The notes beneath the pieces are model-generated. The model was given only the letters and a program-made list of their open reading frames with translations, was not told where the DNA came from and did no database searches. Position numbers and translations under genes: made by a program. Positions 46,878 through 56,131 of a DNA stretch of 64,000 nucleotides are shown here, piece by piece; position 1 is the stretch's first letter; each line of letters begins with the position of its first letter. This stretch comes from Allobosea sp. TND4EK4 (GTDB taxonomy: Bacteria > Pseudomonadota > Alphaproteobacteria > Rhizobiales > Beijerinckiaceae): assembly GCF_900156025.1 (NCBI RefSeq), contig NZ_FTMO01000008.1:1-64000 (forward strand), written 5' to 3'.

Positions 46878-47168
46878 ATGCGCCTCGGGCTCTTCGGCAG
46901 GAACGGGGCGCGCCCGGACGACGAGGCGAGGATCGCGGCCAAGGCCGCGGCCGAAAGGCTCAAGGCCGGTATCCGCCGGCTGCTCGACCTGCCGGAGCAG
47001 GCGAGCGTCGCGGTCAACGAGATCATCTGCGCCGATCCGGCCTGCCCCGGAGCTGAGACCGTGATCCTGCTGATGCGGCCGGGCCAGAAGACGCAGGCCC
47101 TGAAGCTTCCGATGGCGATGGCGGAGGTGACGGAAGCAGCGCTGATCGCATGCCTCGACGGGAACTGA
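46878..47168 (+). CDS. Small protein with CxDPxCPGxE motif
   Basis: This 96-residue protein starts seven bases after the WD40 gene. The basic helical N-terminal half leads to VNEIICADPACPGAETVILLM. This conserved-looking Cys/Asp/Cys/Glu cluster could bind a metal such as zinc. I do not recognise a named family, although small proteins with similar motifs occur near COG0523 genes. The close spacing suggests co-transcription with the WD40 gene. Confidence 0.75.
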   Translation: MRLGLFGRNGARPDDEARIAAKAAAERLKAGIRRLLDLPEQASVAVNEIICADPACPGAETVILLMRPGQKTQALKLPMAMAEVTEAALIACLDGN

Positions 47169-47284
47169 CGTCCCTCGGTGGCTTCGGGCCCTTTCGCGTG
47201 CCGCCCCGCATCGGCGCCGCCCTCGAGGGACACGCCAGCCTGGCGGCTTGCAGGGCGCCCTCGTTCCGCTAAAGCTGTGGCTCG

Positions 47285-49102
47285 ATGTCGCTGCTCTCGC
47301 TCTACACCCGCGTCCTGTCAGAACTCGGCCCGGAGCGGCGGCTGGGCGCGATCCTGGCGCTCGCCAATATCCTCCTCGCGGGCGTCGCCTTCGCCGAGCC
47401 GATGCTGTTCGGCGCGCTGATCGACCGGCTGACGGGCATCCAGTCCTCGGGAGGGCGGCTGACCTGGGACGCCATCCAGTTCCTGATCCTCGCCTGGGTC
47501 GCTTTCGGCCTCGCCAATATCGGTCTCGGCGTCTTCGTGGCGCTGCAGGCGGACAAGCTTGCCCACCGCAGCCGGCTGGGCGTGATGGCGCGCTATTTCG
47601 AGCATGCGCTGACGCTCCCGCTCGCCTATCACACCCAGACCCATTCCGGCCGCGTGCTCAAGGTGATGCTCGACGGCACCAATGCGATGTGGGGGCTGTG
47701 GCTCTCCTTCTTTCGGGAGCACTGCGCCTCGATCGTCGCGCTCTTCGTGCTGCTGCCCTTCACGCTGTGGAAGAACTGGCAGCTCGGCCTGCTGCTGATC
47801 GGCCTCGTTGCGCTGTTCGGCTCGCTCACCGCCTTCGTGCTGCGCAAGACCGATCGGCTGCAGCGCCATGTCGAGACCTATCACTCGAACCTTGCCGAGC
47901 GCGCCTCCGATGCGCTGGGCAACGTGCCCGTCATCCAGAGCTTCACCCGCGTCGAGGCGGAGGTGAGGGGCCTGCGCTCGACCATGGAAAGCCTGCTCGC
48001 CGCGCAGATGCCGGTGCTCTCCTGGTGGGCGATGGCGACGGTGGCGACGCGGGCCTCCGCGACGCTGACCGTGCTGTGCATCTTCGTCGTCGGCACCTGG
48101 CTCCTGATGCACGGCCAGACCACCGTGGGCGAGATCGTCACCTTCATGGGCTTCGCCACCATGCTGGTGGGGCGGCTGGAGCAGATCGTCTCCTTCGTGA
48201 ACTTCATCTTCATGCAGGCGCCGAAGATGCGGGAATTCTTCGAGGTGCTCGACACGCTGCCCAGCGTGCGCGACCCCGCGGGAGCTCGCGACGCCGGCCG
48301 CCTCGAAGGCGCGGTCGCCTTCGAGGATGTCTCCTTCTCCTATGACGGCAAGCGTTCCGCAGTGCGCGACGTCTCCTTTTCCGTGCGGCCGGGCGAGACC
48401 ATCGCGGTCGTGGGCTCGACGGGCTCGGGCAAGTCGACGACGCTGGGGCTGCTGCATCGCGCCTTCGACCCGCAATCGGGCCGGATCACCGTCGACGGGA
48501 CGGATATCCGCGACATCTCGCTGATCTCGCTGAGGCGCAATATCGGCGTCGTCTTCCAGGAGCCGATGCTGTTCGCCCGCTCGATCCGGGAGAATCTCGC
48601 CGTCGGCAAGCCCGAGGCGACCGATGCCGAGATGATGGAGGCGCTCGACCGGGCGCAGGCGAGCGAGGTGATGGCGCGCCAGCCCGACGGGCTCGATACC
48701 CTTGTCGGCGAGCGCGGCCGCACCCTGTCCGGCGGGGAACGCCAGCGCCTGTCGATTGCGCGCGCGCTGTTGAAGAACCCGCCGATCCTGATCCTGGACG
48801 AGGCGACCTCGGCGCTCGACGCCGCGACCGAGGTCAAGCTGCAGAAGGCGCTGGAGGAGGTCATGAAGGGCCGCACCACCTTCGTCATCGCCCACCGCCT
48901 CGCCACCATCCGCAATGCCGACCGCATCCTCGTCTTCGAGCAGGGGCGGGTCGAGGAAATGGGCTCGTTCGACGAGCTGGTCGCCAGAGGCGGGCGCTTC
49001 GCGGCGCTAGCGCGCGCGCAATATCTCGTTACGGACAAGGTCGCTGCAGCCGGGGGCGAGCCGGGCCCAAGCCCGCTCGCGGCGAAGATCTCGCGCGACT
49101 GA
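47285..49102 (+). CDS. ndvA: Glucan ABC exporter, NdvA/ChvA type
   Basis: This is a half-transporter of 605 residues with an N-terminal six-helix membrane domain and a C-terminal ATPase. It probably exports cyclic beta-glucan to the periplasm. The opening [25 protein letters not shown] resembles NdvA. Walker A is GSTGSGKST, the signature [20 protein letters not shown], and Walker [14 protein letters not shown]. The specific assignment over other lipid or toxin exporters rests on recalled similarity to NdvA. The OpgG/D-like gene at 40224 lends some support. No NdvB synthase is in the window. Confidence 0.84.
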   Translation: MSLLSLYTRVLSELGPERRLGAILALANILLAGVAFAEPMLFGALIDRLTGIQSSGGRLTWDAIQFLILAWVAFGLANIGLGVFVALQADKLAHRSRLGVMARYFEHALTLPLAYHTQTHSGRVLKVMLDGTNAMWGLWLSFFREHCASIVALFVLLPFTLWKNWQLGLLLIGLVALFGSLTAFVLRKTDRLQRHVETYHSNLAERASDALGNVPVIQSFTRVEAEVRGLRSTMESLLAAQMPVLSWWAMATVATRASATLTVLCIFVVGTWLLMHGQTTVGEIVTFMGFATMLVGRLEQIVSFVNFIFMQAPKMREFFEVLDTLPSVRDPAGARDAGRLEGAVAFEDVSFSYDGKRSAVRDVSFSVRPGETIAVVGSTGSGKSTTLGLLHRAFDPQSGRITVDGTDIRDISLISLRRNIGVVFQEPMLFARSIRENLAVGKPEATDAEMMEALDRAQASEVMARQPDGLDTLVGERGRTLSGGERQRLSIARALLKNPPILILDEATSALDAATEVKLQKALEEVMKGRTTFVIAHRLATIRNADRILVFEQGRVEEMGSFDELVARGGRFAALARAQYLVTDKVAAAGGEPGPSPLAAKISRD

Positions 49103-49242
49103 GCGACGGCCCGGCCGGTTCGTCCAGAGCCGCGGCGTGGCGCGAACAAACGACACCCAGATGTGTTACGTGGAAGAGTGCTGCCTTTCGGGGCCGGCTT
49201 TCGCATGCCTGTTTCACACCACCTGATGTCCGGGACCTGCTC

Positions 49243-50388
49243 TTGAGCACGATGATCCTCCGCCTCGCCTGTGCCTGGGCGACGGTTGCCGCCTTCCTGC
49301 TGTTCGGCGACGGGCTCCTGGCCCAGCTGGGCGCGCCGCTCGCTTCCGCGCTGATCTTCGCCTGGCTGCTCGGCATCATCATCTGGGCGGCGTTCGGCGT
49401 GGTGCACGAGGCCGAGATCCTGGCCGAACGGCTCGGCGAGCCCTACGGCACGCTGATCCTGACGCTGTCGATCGTGATCATCGAGGTCGCGCTGATCTCC
49501 GCCGTGATGCTCGGCGCCAAGGGCGCGCCGACGCTGGGGCGCGACACCATGTTCGCGGTGCTGATGATCGTGCTCAACGGCGTCGTCGGCATCGGCCTGA
49601 TCGTCGGCGGCCGGCGCCATTTCGCCCAGAGCTACAATCTGAAAGGCGCGTCGTCCTATCTCGCCGTCATCATCCCGCTGACGGTGATCCCGCTGGTGCT
49701 GCCGAACTTCACCACCTCGACCGGCAACGGCACGCTGACCACGCTGCAATCGGTTTCCTTCTCCCTCTTCACCCTCGCGCTCTACGGCGCCTTCCTGGTG
49801 CTCCAGACCGGGCGCCACCGTTCCTTCTTCCTGGAGCCGACGCGCGAGCAGGCGCCCCCGGTGCGCACGCCGCCTGCCGGAACCGGTGACAGGAAGGTCG
49901 AGCTGGGCCCGCTCGCGGGCGAAGGCCATGGCGGCGGCGCAACCCTGACGCATGTGCTGCTGCTGCTCGCGAACATCCTGCCGATCGTCATCCTGTCGAA
50001 GAGCCTGGCAGCGGTGCTCGATTTCGGCATCATCAAGCTCGGCGCGCCGGTGGCGCTCGGCGGCATCCTGATCGCGATGGTGGTGTTCACGCCGGAATGC
50101 ATCGCGGCCCTGCGCGCGATCAGCGCCAACCAGCTGCAGCGCGCGATCAATCTCTGCCTGGGTGCCGCCGCCTCGACGCTGGGGCTGACCGTGCCCGCCG
50201 TGCTGGCGATCGGCCTGTTCACCGGCCAGGAGGTCGTGCTCGGCCTGTCCGAGGCCAACATGATCATCCTGGCGATGACGCTGCTGCTGAGCACGCTGAC
50301 CTTCACCGGCACGCGCACGACGATGCTCGAAGGCGCCGTGCATCTGAGCGTGTTCTTCGTGTTCGTGGTGCTGGTGTTCAGCCCTTGA
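49243..50388 (+). CDS. Ca2+/H+ (or Na+/H+) antiporter, ChaA/CaCA family
   Basis: This 381-residue membrane protein has about eleven hydrophobic segments. Two alpha-repeat motifs are visible: SIVIIEVALISAVMLGAKG in the first half and VVFTPECIAALRAISANQLQRAINLCLGAAAS in the second. Both contain the acidic residues of cation exchangers. A Pro-rich cytoplasmic loop splits the halves. The start is TTG at 49243 or ATG at 49252, and the ribosome site does not decide between them. Substrate choice between Ca2+ and Na+ is uncertain. Confidence 0.86.
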   Translation: MSTMILRLACAWATVAAFLLFGDGLLAQLGAPLASALIFAWLLGIIIWAAFGVVHEAEILAERLGEPYGTLILTLSIVIIEVALISAVMLGAKGAPTLGRDTMFAVLMIVLNGVVGIGLIVGGRRHFAQSYNLKGASSYLAVIIPLTVIPLVLPNFTTSTGNGTLTTLQSVSFSLFTLALYGAFLVLQTGRHRSFFLEPTREQAPPVRTPPAGTGDRKVELGPLAGEGHGGGATLTHVLLLLANILPIVILSKSLAAVLDFGIIKLGAPVALGGILIAMVVFTPECIAALRAISANQLQRAINLCLGAAASTLGLTVPAVLAIGLFTGQEVVLGLSEANMIILAMTLLLSTLTFTGTRTTMLEGAVHLSVFFVFVVLVFSP

Positions 50389-50400
50389 GAAGGCCGAGGC

Positions 50401-51537
50401 TCAGCCCGCCAACTCGTCGGCGATGAAGCCCCGGACGTCGTCCGCCGGGATGCCCGGCGCGATGAAGCTGCGGCCGATGCCGCGGGCGAGGATGAAGGTC
50501 AGCGCGCCGCGCTTGACCTTCTTGTCCTGGGCCATGGCCGCGACGATGTCCTCGGCGCTGCCGGCGCCGCCCGGCACCTGCTGCAGGCGGCTCGGCAGGC
50601 CGATATTGTCGAGATGGCGCGAGACGCGGATGGCATCCTGCCCCGGGCAGAGCCCCAGCCGCTGCGAGAAGCGGAAGGCGAGGGCGAGCCCGATGGCGAC
50701 GGCCTCGCCATGGACGAGACGGCTGGAATCATACGCCGTCAGCCGCTCCAGCGCATGCGCGAAGGTGTGGCCGAGATTGAGCAAGGCGCGGTCGCCCTCC
50801 TCGCGCTCGTCGCGGGCGACGATGGCCGCCTTGGCGCGGCAGGAGACGGCGACCGCCTGGTCGCGCTCGGGGCCTCCGGCGATGACGCGGCTCCAGTTGA
50901 CCTCGCACCAGTCGAAGAAGGCGGGGTCGTCGATCAGCCCGTATTTCACCACCTCGGCATAGCCGGCCTTGAACTCGCGCTGGCTCAGCGTGTCGAGCAA
51001 AGCGGTGTCGGCGACGACCAGCGCGGGCTGGTGGAAGGCACCGATCAGGTTCTTGCCATGGCTCGAGTTGATGCCGGTCTTGCCGCCGACCGAGGAATCG
51101 ACCTGGGCCAGCAGCGTGGTCGGGATCTGGACGAAGCGGACGCCGCGCCGCAGCACCGCCGCCGCAAAGCCCGCGAGGTCGCCGACCACGCCGCCGCCGA
51201 AGGCGATGACGAGGTCGTTGCGCTCGATCTTCGCATCGAGCAGCGCGTCGCAGACGGCGGCGAAGCGGGCATAGGATTTCGAGGCCTCGCCGGGCGGGAT
51301 GGTGATCCGGGTCGTGCCGATGCCGGCCCGGGCGAGGCTGGCCTCGAGCGCGTCCGCATGCAGGCGCGCGACGGTCTCGTCCGTGACGAGGGCGGCGCGG
51401 GCGCCCGGCGCCAGCGCGGCGATCAGGGCGGCGGCTTCCGCGAGCTGGTCGCGGCCGATATGGATGTCGTAGGCGCGGCCCTCGAGCGCGACCGGCACCA
51501 CGGTACGGGCCGCCGGAGTGGAGGGGGCAAGGATCAT
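50401..51537 (-). CDS. aroB: 3-dehydroquinate synthase
   Basis: AroB converts DAHP to 3-dehydroquinate, the second step of the shikimate pathway, using NAD+ and a divalent metal. The 378-residue length is normal. It has VIAFGGGVVGDLAGFAAAVLRRG, PTTLLAQVDSSVGGKTGINSSHGKNLIGAFHQP, and the metal ligands in NLGHTFAHALE. The ATG shares one base with the aroK stop (TGATG), so the two are translationally coupled. Confidence 0.97.
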   Translation of the reverse strand: MILAPSTPAARTVVPVALEGRAYDIHIGRDQLAEAAALIAALAPGARAALVTDETVARLHADALEASLARAGIGTTRITIPPGEASKSYARFAAVCDALLDAKIERNDLVIAFGGGVVGDLAGFAAAVLRRGVRFVQIPTTLLAQVDSSVGGKTGINSSHGKNLIGAFHQPALVVADTALLDTLSQREFKAGYAEVVKYGLIDDPAFFDWCEVNWSRVIAGGPERDQAVAVSCRAKAAIVARDEREEGDRALLNLGHTFAHALERLTAYDSSRLVHGEAVAIGLALAFRFSQRLGLCPGQDAIRVSRHLDNIGLPSRLQQVPGGAGSAEDIVAAMAQDKKVKRGALTFILARGIGRSFIAPGIPADDVRGFIADELAG

Positions 51538-52136
51538 CAGGCTGAAACTCCGCGCGTTGCCGCCTCGGCGAGATGGCGCTCCAGCGCCGCGACGATGTCG
51601 TCGACGACGGCCTCGTGGGGCACGTCCCGCGACTGGATGGTGATGTCGGCGAGCGCATAGACCGGCTCGCGCTGGGCGAGCATGGACCGCAGTGTCGCCT
51701 CGGGATCGGCCGTCTGGAGCAGCGGCCGGTTCGAGCGCTTGCGCACCCGGCGCATCAGCACGTCGGGCTCGGCCTTGAGCCAGATCGAGATGGCGAGCTC
51801 CTTCACCCGCTGGCGCGTTTCCGTGTTCATGAAAGCGCCGCCCCCGGTCGCCAGCACCAGCGCCGGCTGCGTCGCCAGGATGCGGGAGATGACACGGCGC
51901 TCGCCGTCGCGGAATTCGGCCTCGCCGCGCTGGGCGAAGATCTCCGGAATCGACATGCCGGCCGCGGTCTCGATCTCCGTATCGGCGTCGACGAAGCTCA
52001 GCCCGAGGCGGTTCGCGAGCCGGCGGCCGACGGAGCTCTTGCCCGAACCCATCATGCCGACGAGCACGAGCGCGCGCTGGCCGAGCGCGCCGCGCAAATC
52101 GGCGGTCTGGGGGAGTGGGAGAGCGGCGGTCGTCAT
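51537..52136 (-). CDS. aroK: Shikimate kinase
   Basis: AroK phosphorylates shikimate at O-3 with ATP. The 199-residue protein has Walker A GMMGSGKSSVG, the substrate-binding FVDADTEIE and GEAEFRDGERRVI, and the GGGA loop in VLATGGGAFMN. The lid motif is RSNRPLLQ. The N-terminal 25 residues are longer than in E. coli AroK, as usual for alphaproteobacteria. The ATG at 52136 is chosen over an upstream one at 52169. It forms a two-gene operon with aroB. Confidence 0.96.
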   Translation of the reverse strand: MTTAALPLPQTADLRGALGQRALVLVGMMGSGKSSVGRRLANRLGLSFVDADTEIETAAGMSIPEIFAQRGEAEFRDGERRVISRILATQPALVLATGGGAFMNTETRQRVKELAISIWLKAEPDVLMRRVRKRSNRPLLQTADPEATLRSMLAQREPVYALADITIQSRDVPHEAVVDDIVAALERHLAEAATRGVSA

Positions 52137-52296
52137 CTCGTCATGTCGCGTTTGCCGGCGATGTAGCACGGGCCTGCCCTGTCGTCATGCTTTCGTCACG
52201 GGCTCGATCGAGCCGAGCTGTGGCGCCTGCGCCCTTGCTTCGCCCGGCCGGCACCCGGATAAGAGGTGGTCTCCGGGATTGGGGTCTTCGCCAGAC

Positions 52297-52443
52297 GTGC
52301 CGACGCTGCTGCGCTTCCTGTTTGTCATCGCGGTCATCGCGGGACTGGTCCTTGCCGGCATGCTCGCGCTCGTCGCCTTCGTGAAGCCGGAGCAGCGCGA
52401 GATGGTCGAGATCGTGCCGCCGGCGAAGCTGCAGCCGAAATGA
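52297..52443 (+). CDS. Small single-pass membrane protein preceding xerD
   Basis: From the GTG at 52297 this is a 48-residue protein with one hydrophobic segment (FLFVIAVIAGLVLAGMLALVAFV) and a polar C-terminal tail (KPEQREMVEIVPPAKLQPK). Its stop overlaps the xerD start as ATGA, which argues that it is translated. I know no function. The layout between aroK and xerD is expected in related genomes. Confidence 0.68.
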   Translation: MPTLLRFLFVIAVIAGLVLAGMLALVAFVKPEQREMVEIVPPAKLQPK

Positions 52444-53369
52444 GCCGCGTTCCGCGGCAAAGGCTGAACGCGTTCCTCGACATGCTGGCGGCCGAGCGCG
52501 GCGCCGCGCGCAACACGCTCGACGCCTATGAGCGCGACATCGAGGATTACCTCGGCTTCATTGCGGGGATGTCGCTGGATGCCGTCACCGCCGGCACCAT
52601 CCGCGACTGGCTCGCCGATGTCGCGGCGCGCGGATTGAAGGCCTCCTCGGCGGCGCGGCGGCTCTCCGCCGTCCGGCAGTTCCATCGCTTCCTCTATACG
52701 GAAGGGCTCTGCCCGAACGACCCTGCCGCGGCGATCGAGGGGCCGCGCCAGGGCCGGCCGCTGCCGAAGGTGGTGTCGGTCGACCATGTCGACCGCCTGC
52801 TGGCTGCGGCGCGCGAGGCCTGCGAGCGCGAGGGGGCGACCCCGCCGGCGCGGCTCAAGGCGTTGCGCATGCGCTGCCTGGTCGAAATGCTCTATGCGAC
52901 CGGCCTTCGCGTCTCCGAGCTGATCGCGCTGCCGATTTCGGCGGCGACGACGCGCGAGCGCTTCCTGATCGTGCGCGGCAAGGGCGACAAGGAGCGACTG
53001 GTGCCGTTGAACGAGGCGGCGCGGGCTGCGGCGCGGGGCTGGCTCGCGGCGCTTCGCGAAGCCGGGCAGGAGCAGGGGCGCTGGCTCTTTCCCTCCGACG
53101 GCGTGAGCGGGCATCTGACGCGGCAGGCCTTCGCGCGCGACCTCAAGGCCCTGGGCGGCGCGGCCGGGCTATCGGCCGCATCCCTCAGCCCGCATGTGCT
53201 GCGCCATGCCTTCGCCAGCCATCTGCTGCAGAACGGCGCCGATCTTCGGGTCGTGCAGGAACTGCTCGGCCATGCCGATATCGCGACGACGCAGATCTAC
53301 ACCCATGTCCTCGACGAGCGGCTGAAGAGCATGGTGAGGGATCTCCACCCGCTCGCGGATGGAGAGTGA
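52440..53369 (+). CDS. xerD: Site-specific tyrosine recombinase XerD
   Basis: XerD acts with XerC at dif to resolve chromosome dimers. The 309-residue protein has the SAM-like N-terminal domain (residues 1-95) and a catalytic domain with all six key residues: Arg157, Lys181, His252, Arg255, His278 and Tyr287 (QIYTHV). The ATG at 52440 overlaps the preceding stop. The alternative is XerC or another integrase, but the housekeeping context by aroK and length support XerD. No mobile element is attached. Confidence 0.93.
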   Translation: MSRVPRQRLNAFLDMLAAERGAARNTLDAYERDIEDYLGFIAGMSLDAVTAGTIRDWLADVAARGLKASSAARRLSAVRQFHRFLYTEGLCPNDPAAAIEGPRQGRPLPKVVSVDHVDRLLAAAREACEREGATPPARLKALRMRCLVEMLYATGLRVSELIALPISAATTRERFLIVRGKGDKERLVPLNEAARAAARGWLAALREAGQEQGRWLFPSDGVSGHLTRQAFARDLKALGGAAGLSAASLSPHVLRHAFASHLLQNGADLRVVQELLGHADIATTQIYTHVLDERLKSMVRDLHPLADGE

Positions 53370-53372
53370 CGC

Positions 53373-54071
53373 TCAGCCCTCGACGCAGCGGATCTGCTGG
53401 ACGCGCTTGGGCATCTCGCCGACGGCGGGGATGAACTGTCCGGTCGCCGGGTCGAGGATCATCAAGACGCCGGTATGGACCGCGAAGAAGGCGCCGTGGA
53501 GCTGCAGGCGGCCCTTCTCCTCGAGGATTTTCACGCAGGGGAAGGTGCGCAGGTTCTCGATCGACTGCTGGATCGAGGCGAGTTCCAGCCGCGCCAGGTA
53601 ATCCTCGAAGCTCTCGTTGCGGCCGCGCCCGCCGGTGCGCTGGGCGGCGGGGCCGATCAGGGTGATCCATTTGCCGATGAAGTCGCCGGGCGAGAGCGCC
53701 GCCTGGCTGTCATCGGCGAAGGCGCGGATGCCGCCGCAGCGACCATGGCCCAGCACGACGATGTGCTCGACCCTGAGGGCCTGCACCGCATATTCGAGCG
53801 CCGCCGAGGTGCCGTGGAGCTGGTCGTCCGGCTGGTAGGGCGGGACGAGGTTGGCGATGTTGCGGGCGACGAACATCTCGCCGGGCCGGGCATCGAAGAT
53901 CACCTCCGGCGAGACGCGCGAATCGCAGCACCCGATCAGCATGATCTTCGGGGTCTGGCCGTTCTCGCCGAGTTCCTCGTAACGGCCCTTCTCGCGGACG
54001 AATCGATCGTCGAGGAAGGAGCGGTAACCTTCCGTCAGGCGCCTGGGAAAATGCTGCGCATCGTTGTCCAT
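53373..54071 (-). CDS. Beta-class carbonic anhydrase
   Basis: This enzyme interconverts CO2 and bicarbonate. The 232-residue protein carries the zinc site as Cys48 in GCCDSRVSP with Asp50/Arg52, plus His109 and Cys112 in GHGRCGG. It belongs to the plant-type subgroup, with VARNIANLVPPYQPD and SAALEYAV. The ATG at 54071 begins MDNDAQHFPR; the frame extends to 54107. It ends four bases from the convergent xerD stop. Confidence 0.95.
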   Translation of the reverse strand: MDNDAQHFPRRLTEGYRSFLDDRFVREKGRYEELGENGQTPKIMLIGCCDSRVSPEVIFDARPGEMFVARNIANLVPPYQPDDQLHGTSAALEYAVQALRVEHIVVLGHGRCGGIRAFADDSQAALSPGDFIGKWITLIGPAAQRTGGRGRNESFEDYLARLELASIQQSIENLRTFPCVKILEEKGRLQLHGAFFAVHTGVLMILDPATGQFIPAVGEMPKRVQQIRCVEG

Positions 54072-54103
54072 GCCGCTTCTGGAACAGGAAATGCCCGAAT
54101 TCG

Positions 54104-54436
54104 TCAAGCGCGTGGGAGTTGAAGAGCCACCAACCTTGGGGCGAGATCGGCGCTCTGCCCTTCCACGGCGACGGTCTTCAGCCGGGCGGTGGCGCCGCCC
54201 GCGATGGAGATGCGCGACCGCGGCAGGTCCAGCACCCCGGCCAGGAGCCGGATCAGAGCCGCATTCGCCTCGCCTTCCGTCGGCGCGGCGCGCACGCGGG
54301 CCTTCAGCACGCAGCGTCCATCGGACAGGGTTTCGCTCCCGTCGAGCGCATCGCGGCCGCCGCGCGGCGTCAGCCTGACGGCGATCTGCACGCCATCGCG
54401 CGTCTCGCGCCAGAAGGACGCCGGCTGCGTCGTCAT
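54104..54436 (-). CDS. DUF167 (YggU) family protein
   Basis: This 110-residue protein matches the small DUF167 fold. VQIAVRLTPRGGRDAL, LKARVRAAPTEGEANAALIRLLAGVLDLPRSRI and IAGGATARLKTVAVEG are the family signature. Its role is unknown. In many bacteria it lies next to yggT on the same strand. Here YggT is on the same strand but about 5 kb away (59488-59778), separated by an amidase/binding-protein/GGT block. Confidence 0.92.
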   Translation of the reverse strand: MTTQPASFWRETRDGVQIAVRLTPRGGRDALDGSETLSDGRCVLKARVRAAPTEGEANAALIRLLAGVLDLPRSRISIAGGATARLKTVAVEGQSADLAPRLVALQLPRA

Positions 54437-54554
54437 CGCGCCATGCCGCAGCGGTGGTCCGCCATGCATCGATCTTTCATGGACATGGTGCCTGCCTTTT
54501 TCCTAGGCTGCCCTTCGGCCGACCCGGCATAGCGTTTGCCGGGGCGCGGACGCA

Positions 54555-56063
54555 ATGGAGACCGATGCCTTGACCGAACCCTGCGATCTCACCGCCACGG
54601 CCGCCCGCGCCCTGATCGGCACGAAGAAACTCTCGGCCCGCGAGCTGCTCGAGAGCTGCATCCGCCGGATGGACGCGGTCGACCCGGCGGTCAATGCCAT
54701 GGTCGCGCGCGACGACGAGGCGGCCCGCAAGGCCGCCGGCGCCGCGGACGAGGCCACGATGCGCGGCGAGACGCTCGGGGCGCTCCACGGCCTGCCGGTC
54801 GGCGTCAAGGATCTGGAGAACGTCGCCGGCCTACGCACCACCTATGGCAGCCCGCTCTATCGCGATTTCGTCCCCAAGGAAGACCAGCTGATCGTCGCCT
54901 CGGTGCGCAAGGCCGGCGCGATCATCGCCGGCAAGACCAACACGCCCGAATGGGGCGCCGGCGCCAACACCCGCAACGCCGTCTACGGCGTGACCGGCAA
55001 TCCCTTCGACCCGACGAAGAGCGCGGCCGGCTCCTCCGGCGGCTCGGGCGTCGTGCTGGCGACCAACATGGTGCCGCTCGCCACCGGCTCCGACACCGGC
55101 GGCTCGCTGCGCAATCCGGCCGCCTTCAACGGCATCGTCGGCTTCCGTCCGAGCCCGGGCCTGGTGCCGAGCGACAAGCGCGCCTTGGGCTGGTATCCGC
55201 TCCCGGTGCTGGGGCCGATGGCGCGCAATGTGCCGGACCTGTGCCTGCTGCTCTCGACGATGGTCGGGGACGATGCCGCCGACCCGCTGGCGACGACGAT
55301 CCATGGCAAGACCGTCCGCCGGGCCGAGGATTTCGCCAGGCCGGAGGCAATCGACCTCGCCTCGCTCAAGGTTGCGGTGACGCCCGATTTCGGCTTCGCC
55401 CCGACCGAGAAGCTCGTCCGCGAGACCTTTGCCGAGAAGATCGGCGCCTTTTCCCATCTCTTCCATGCCGCCGAGGAGGCGACGCCGGACTGCAGCGGCA
55501 CGGACGAGGTCTTCGAGATCCTGCGCGCGGTCGGCTTCCTCGCAGGCCATCTCGACAAGGTGCGCGACACGCCCGACCAGGTCGGCCCGAATGTGCGCGC
55601 CAATGTCGAGGAGGGGCTGGGCTATTCCGCCCTCGATGTCACGCGGGCGATGAAGGAGCAGACCGCGATCTACCAGCGCTGGCAGCACTTCTTCGACAGC
55701 TACGACGTGATCCTCGCGCCGGCGATCACGCTGAGCCCGCGGCCCTGGACGGAGCTCTTCCCCTCCGAGATCGACGGCCAGCCGACGCGGACCTATTTCC
55801 ACTGGCTCGCCATGGCCTATGCGGTGACGATCGTCGGCCATCCGGCCATCTCGCTGCCGGTCGGGCTCGACCGCAAGGGCATGCCCTTCGGCCTGCAGAT
55901 CGTCGGGCCGCGCGGCGGCGATGCCAAGGTCCTCGCAGTGGCGGCGGCGCTGGAAGCCGCGCTCGCCGGCGATCCGCTGACGGCGCGCCCGGTGCCCGAC
56001 ATCGCCGGGCTGATGAAAGCCCGCCCGATCAGCGAAAGCCCGAACTTCCTCGGCTTCGACTGA
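54555..56063 (+). CDS. Amidase-signature family enzyme (second copy)
   Basis: This 502-residue amidase has the triad Lys85 (GVKDLENVAG), Ser160/161 in AGSSGGSG and Ser184 in GSDTGGSLRNPAA. It is full length, longer than the amidase at 36846, and the two are clearly different subfamilies. The substrate is unknown. A binding protein for an ABC importer follows in the same direction after a hairpin, so it may act on an imported amide or peptide. Confidence 0.92.
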   Translation: METDALTEPCDLTATAARALIGTKKLSARELLESCIRRMDAVDPAVNAMVARDDEAARKAAGAADEATMRGETLGALHGLPVGVKDLENVAGLRTTYGSPLYRDFVPKEDQLIVASVRKAGAIIAGKTNTPEWGAGANTRNAVYGVTGNPFDPTKSAAGSSGGSGVVLATNMVPLATGSDTGGSLRNPAAFNGIVGFRPSPGLVPSDKRALGWYPLPVLGPMARNVPDLCLLLSTMVGDDAADPLATTIHGKTVRRAEDFARPEAIDLASLKVAVTPDFGFAPTEKLVRETFAEKIGAFSHLFHAAEEATPDCSGTDEVFEILRAVGFLAGHLDKVRDTPDQVGPNVRANVEEGLGYSALDVTRAMKEQTAIYQRWQHFFDSYDVILAPAITLSPRPWTELFPSEIDGQPTRTYFHWLAMAYAVTIVGHPAISLPVGLDRKGMPFGLQIVGPRGGDAKVLAVAAALEAALAGDPLTARPVPDIAGLMKARPISESPNFLGFD

Positions 56064-56084
56064 ACGGGCGCGACATCGACCAGG

Positions 56085-56105
56085 GCCGGCCCATTCAGGG
56101 CCGGT
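56085..56105 (+). terminator. Intercistronic hairpin after the second amidase
   Basis: CCGGCCC-ATTCA-GGGCCGG is a perfect 7-bp stem with a G-T closing pair and a C/T-rich flank, 26 bases before the binding-protein start. It could attenuate or stabilise the message. Confidence 0.45.
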
Positions 56106-56131
56106 CTTCAACCATAACGGGGAGATTACCA

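Noticed and set aside
48340..50343. Open frame of 667 codons opposite the glucan exporter and antiporter
   Set aside because: It spans two well-supported genes on the other strand and has no family signature.
52440..53369. XerD considered as a phage or island integrase
   Set aside because: It sits in a conserved housekeeping position beside aroK-aroB, has full XerD motifs, and no attachment repeats or phage genes are nearby.
54536..56131. Apparent long N-terminal extension of the family-5 binding protein (frame open for 1060 codons)
   Set aside because: The extension is the out-of-frame shadow of the amidase at 54555. The Tat signal at 56132 marks the real start.
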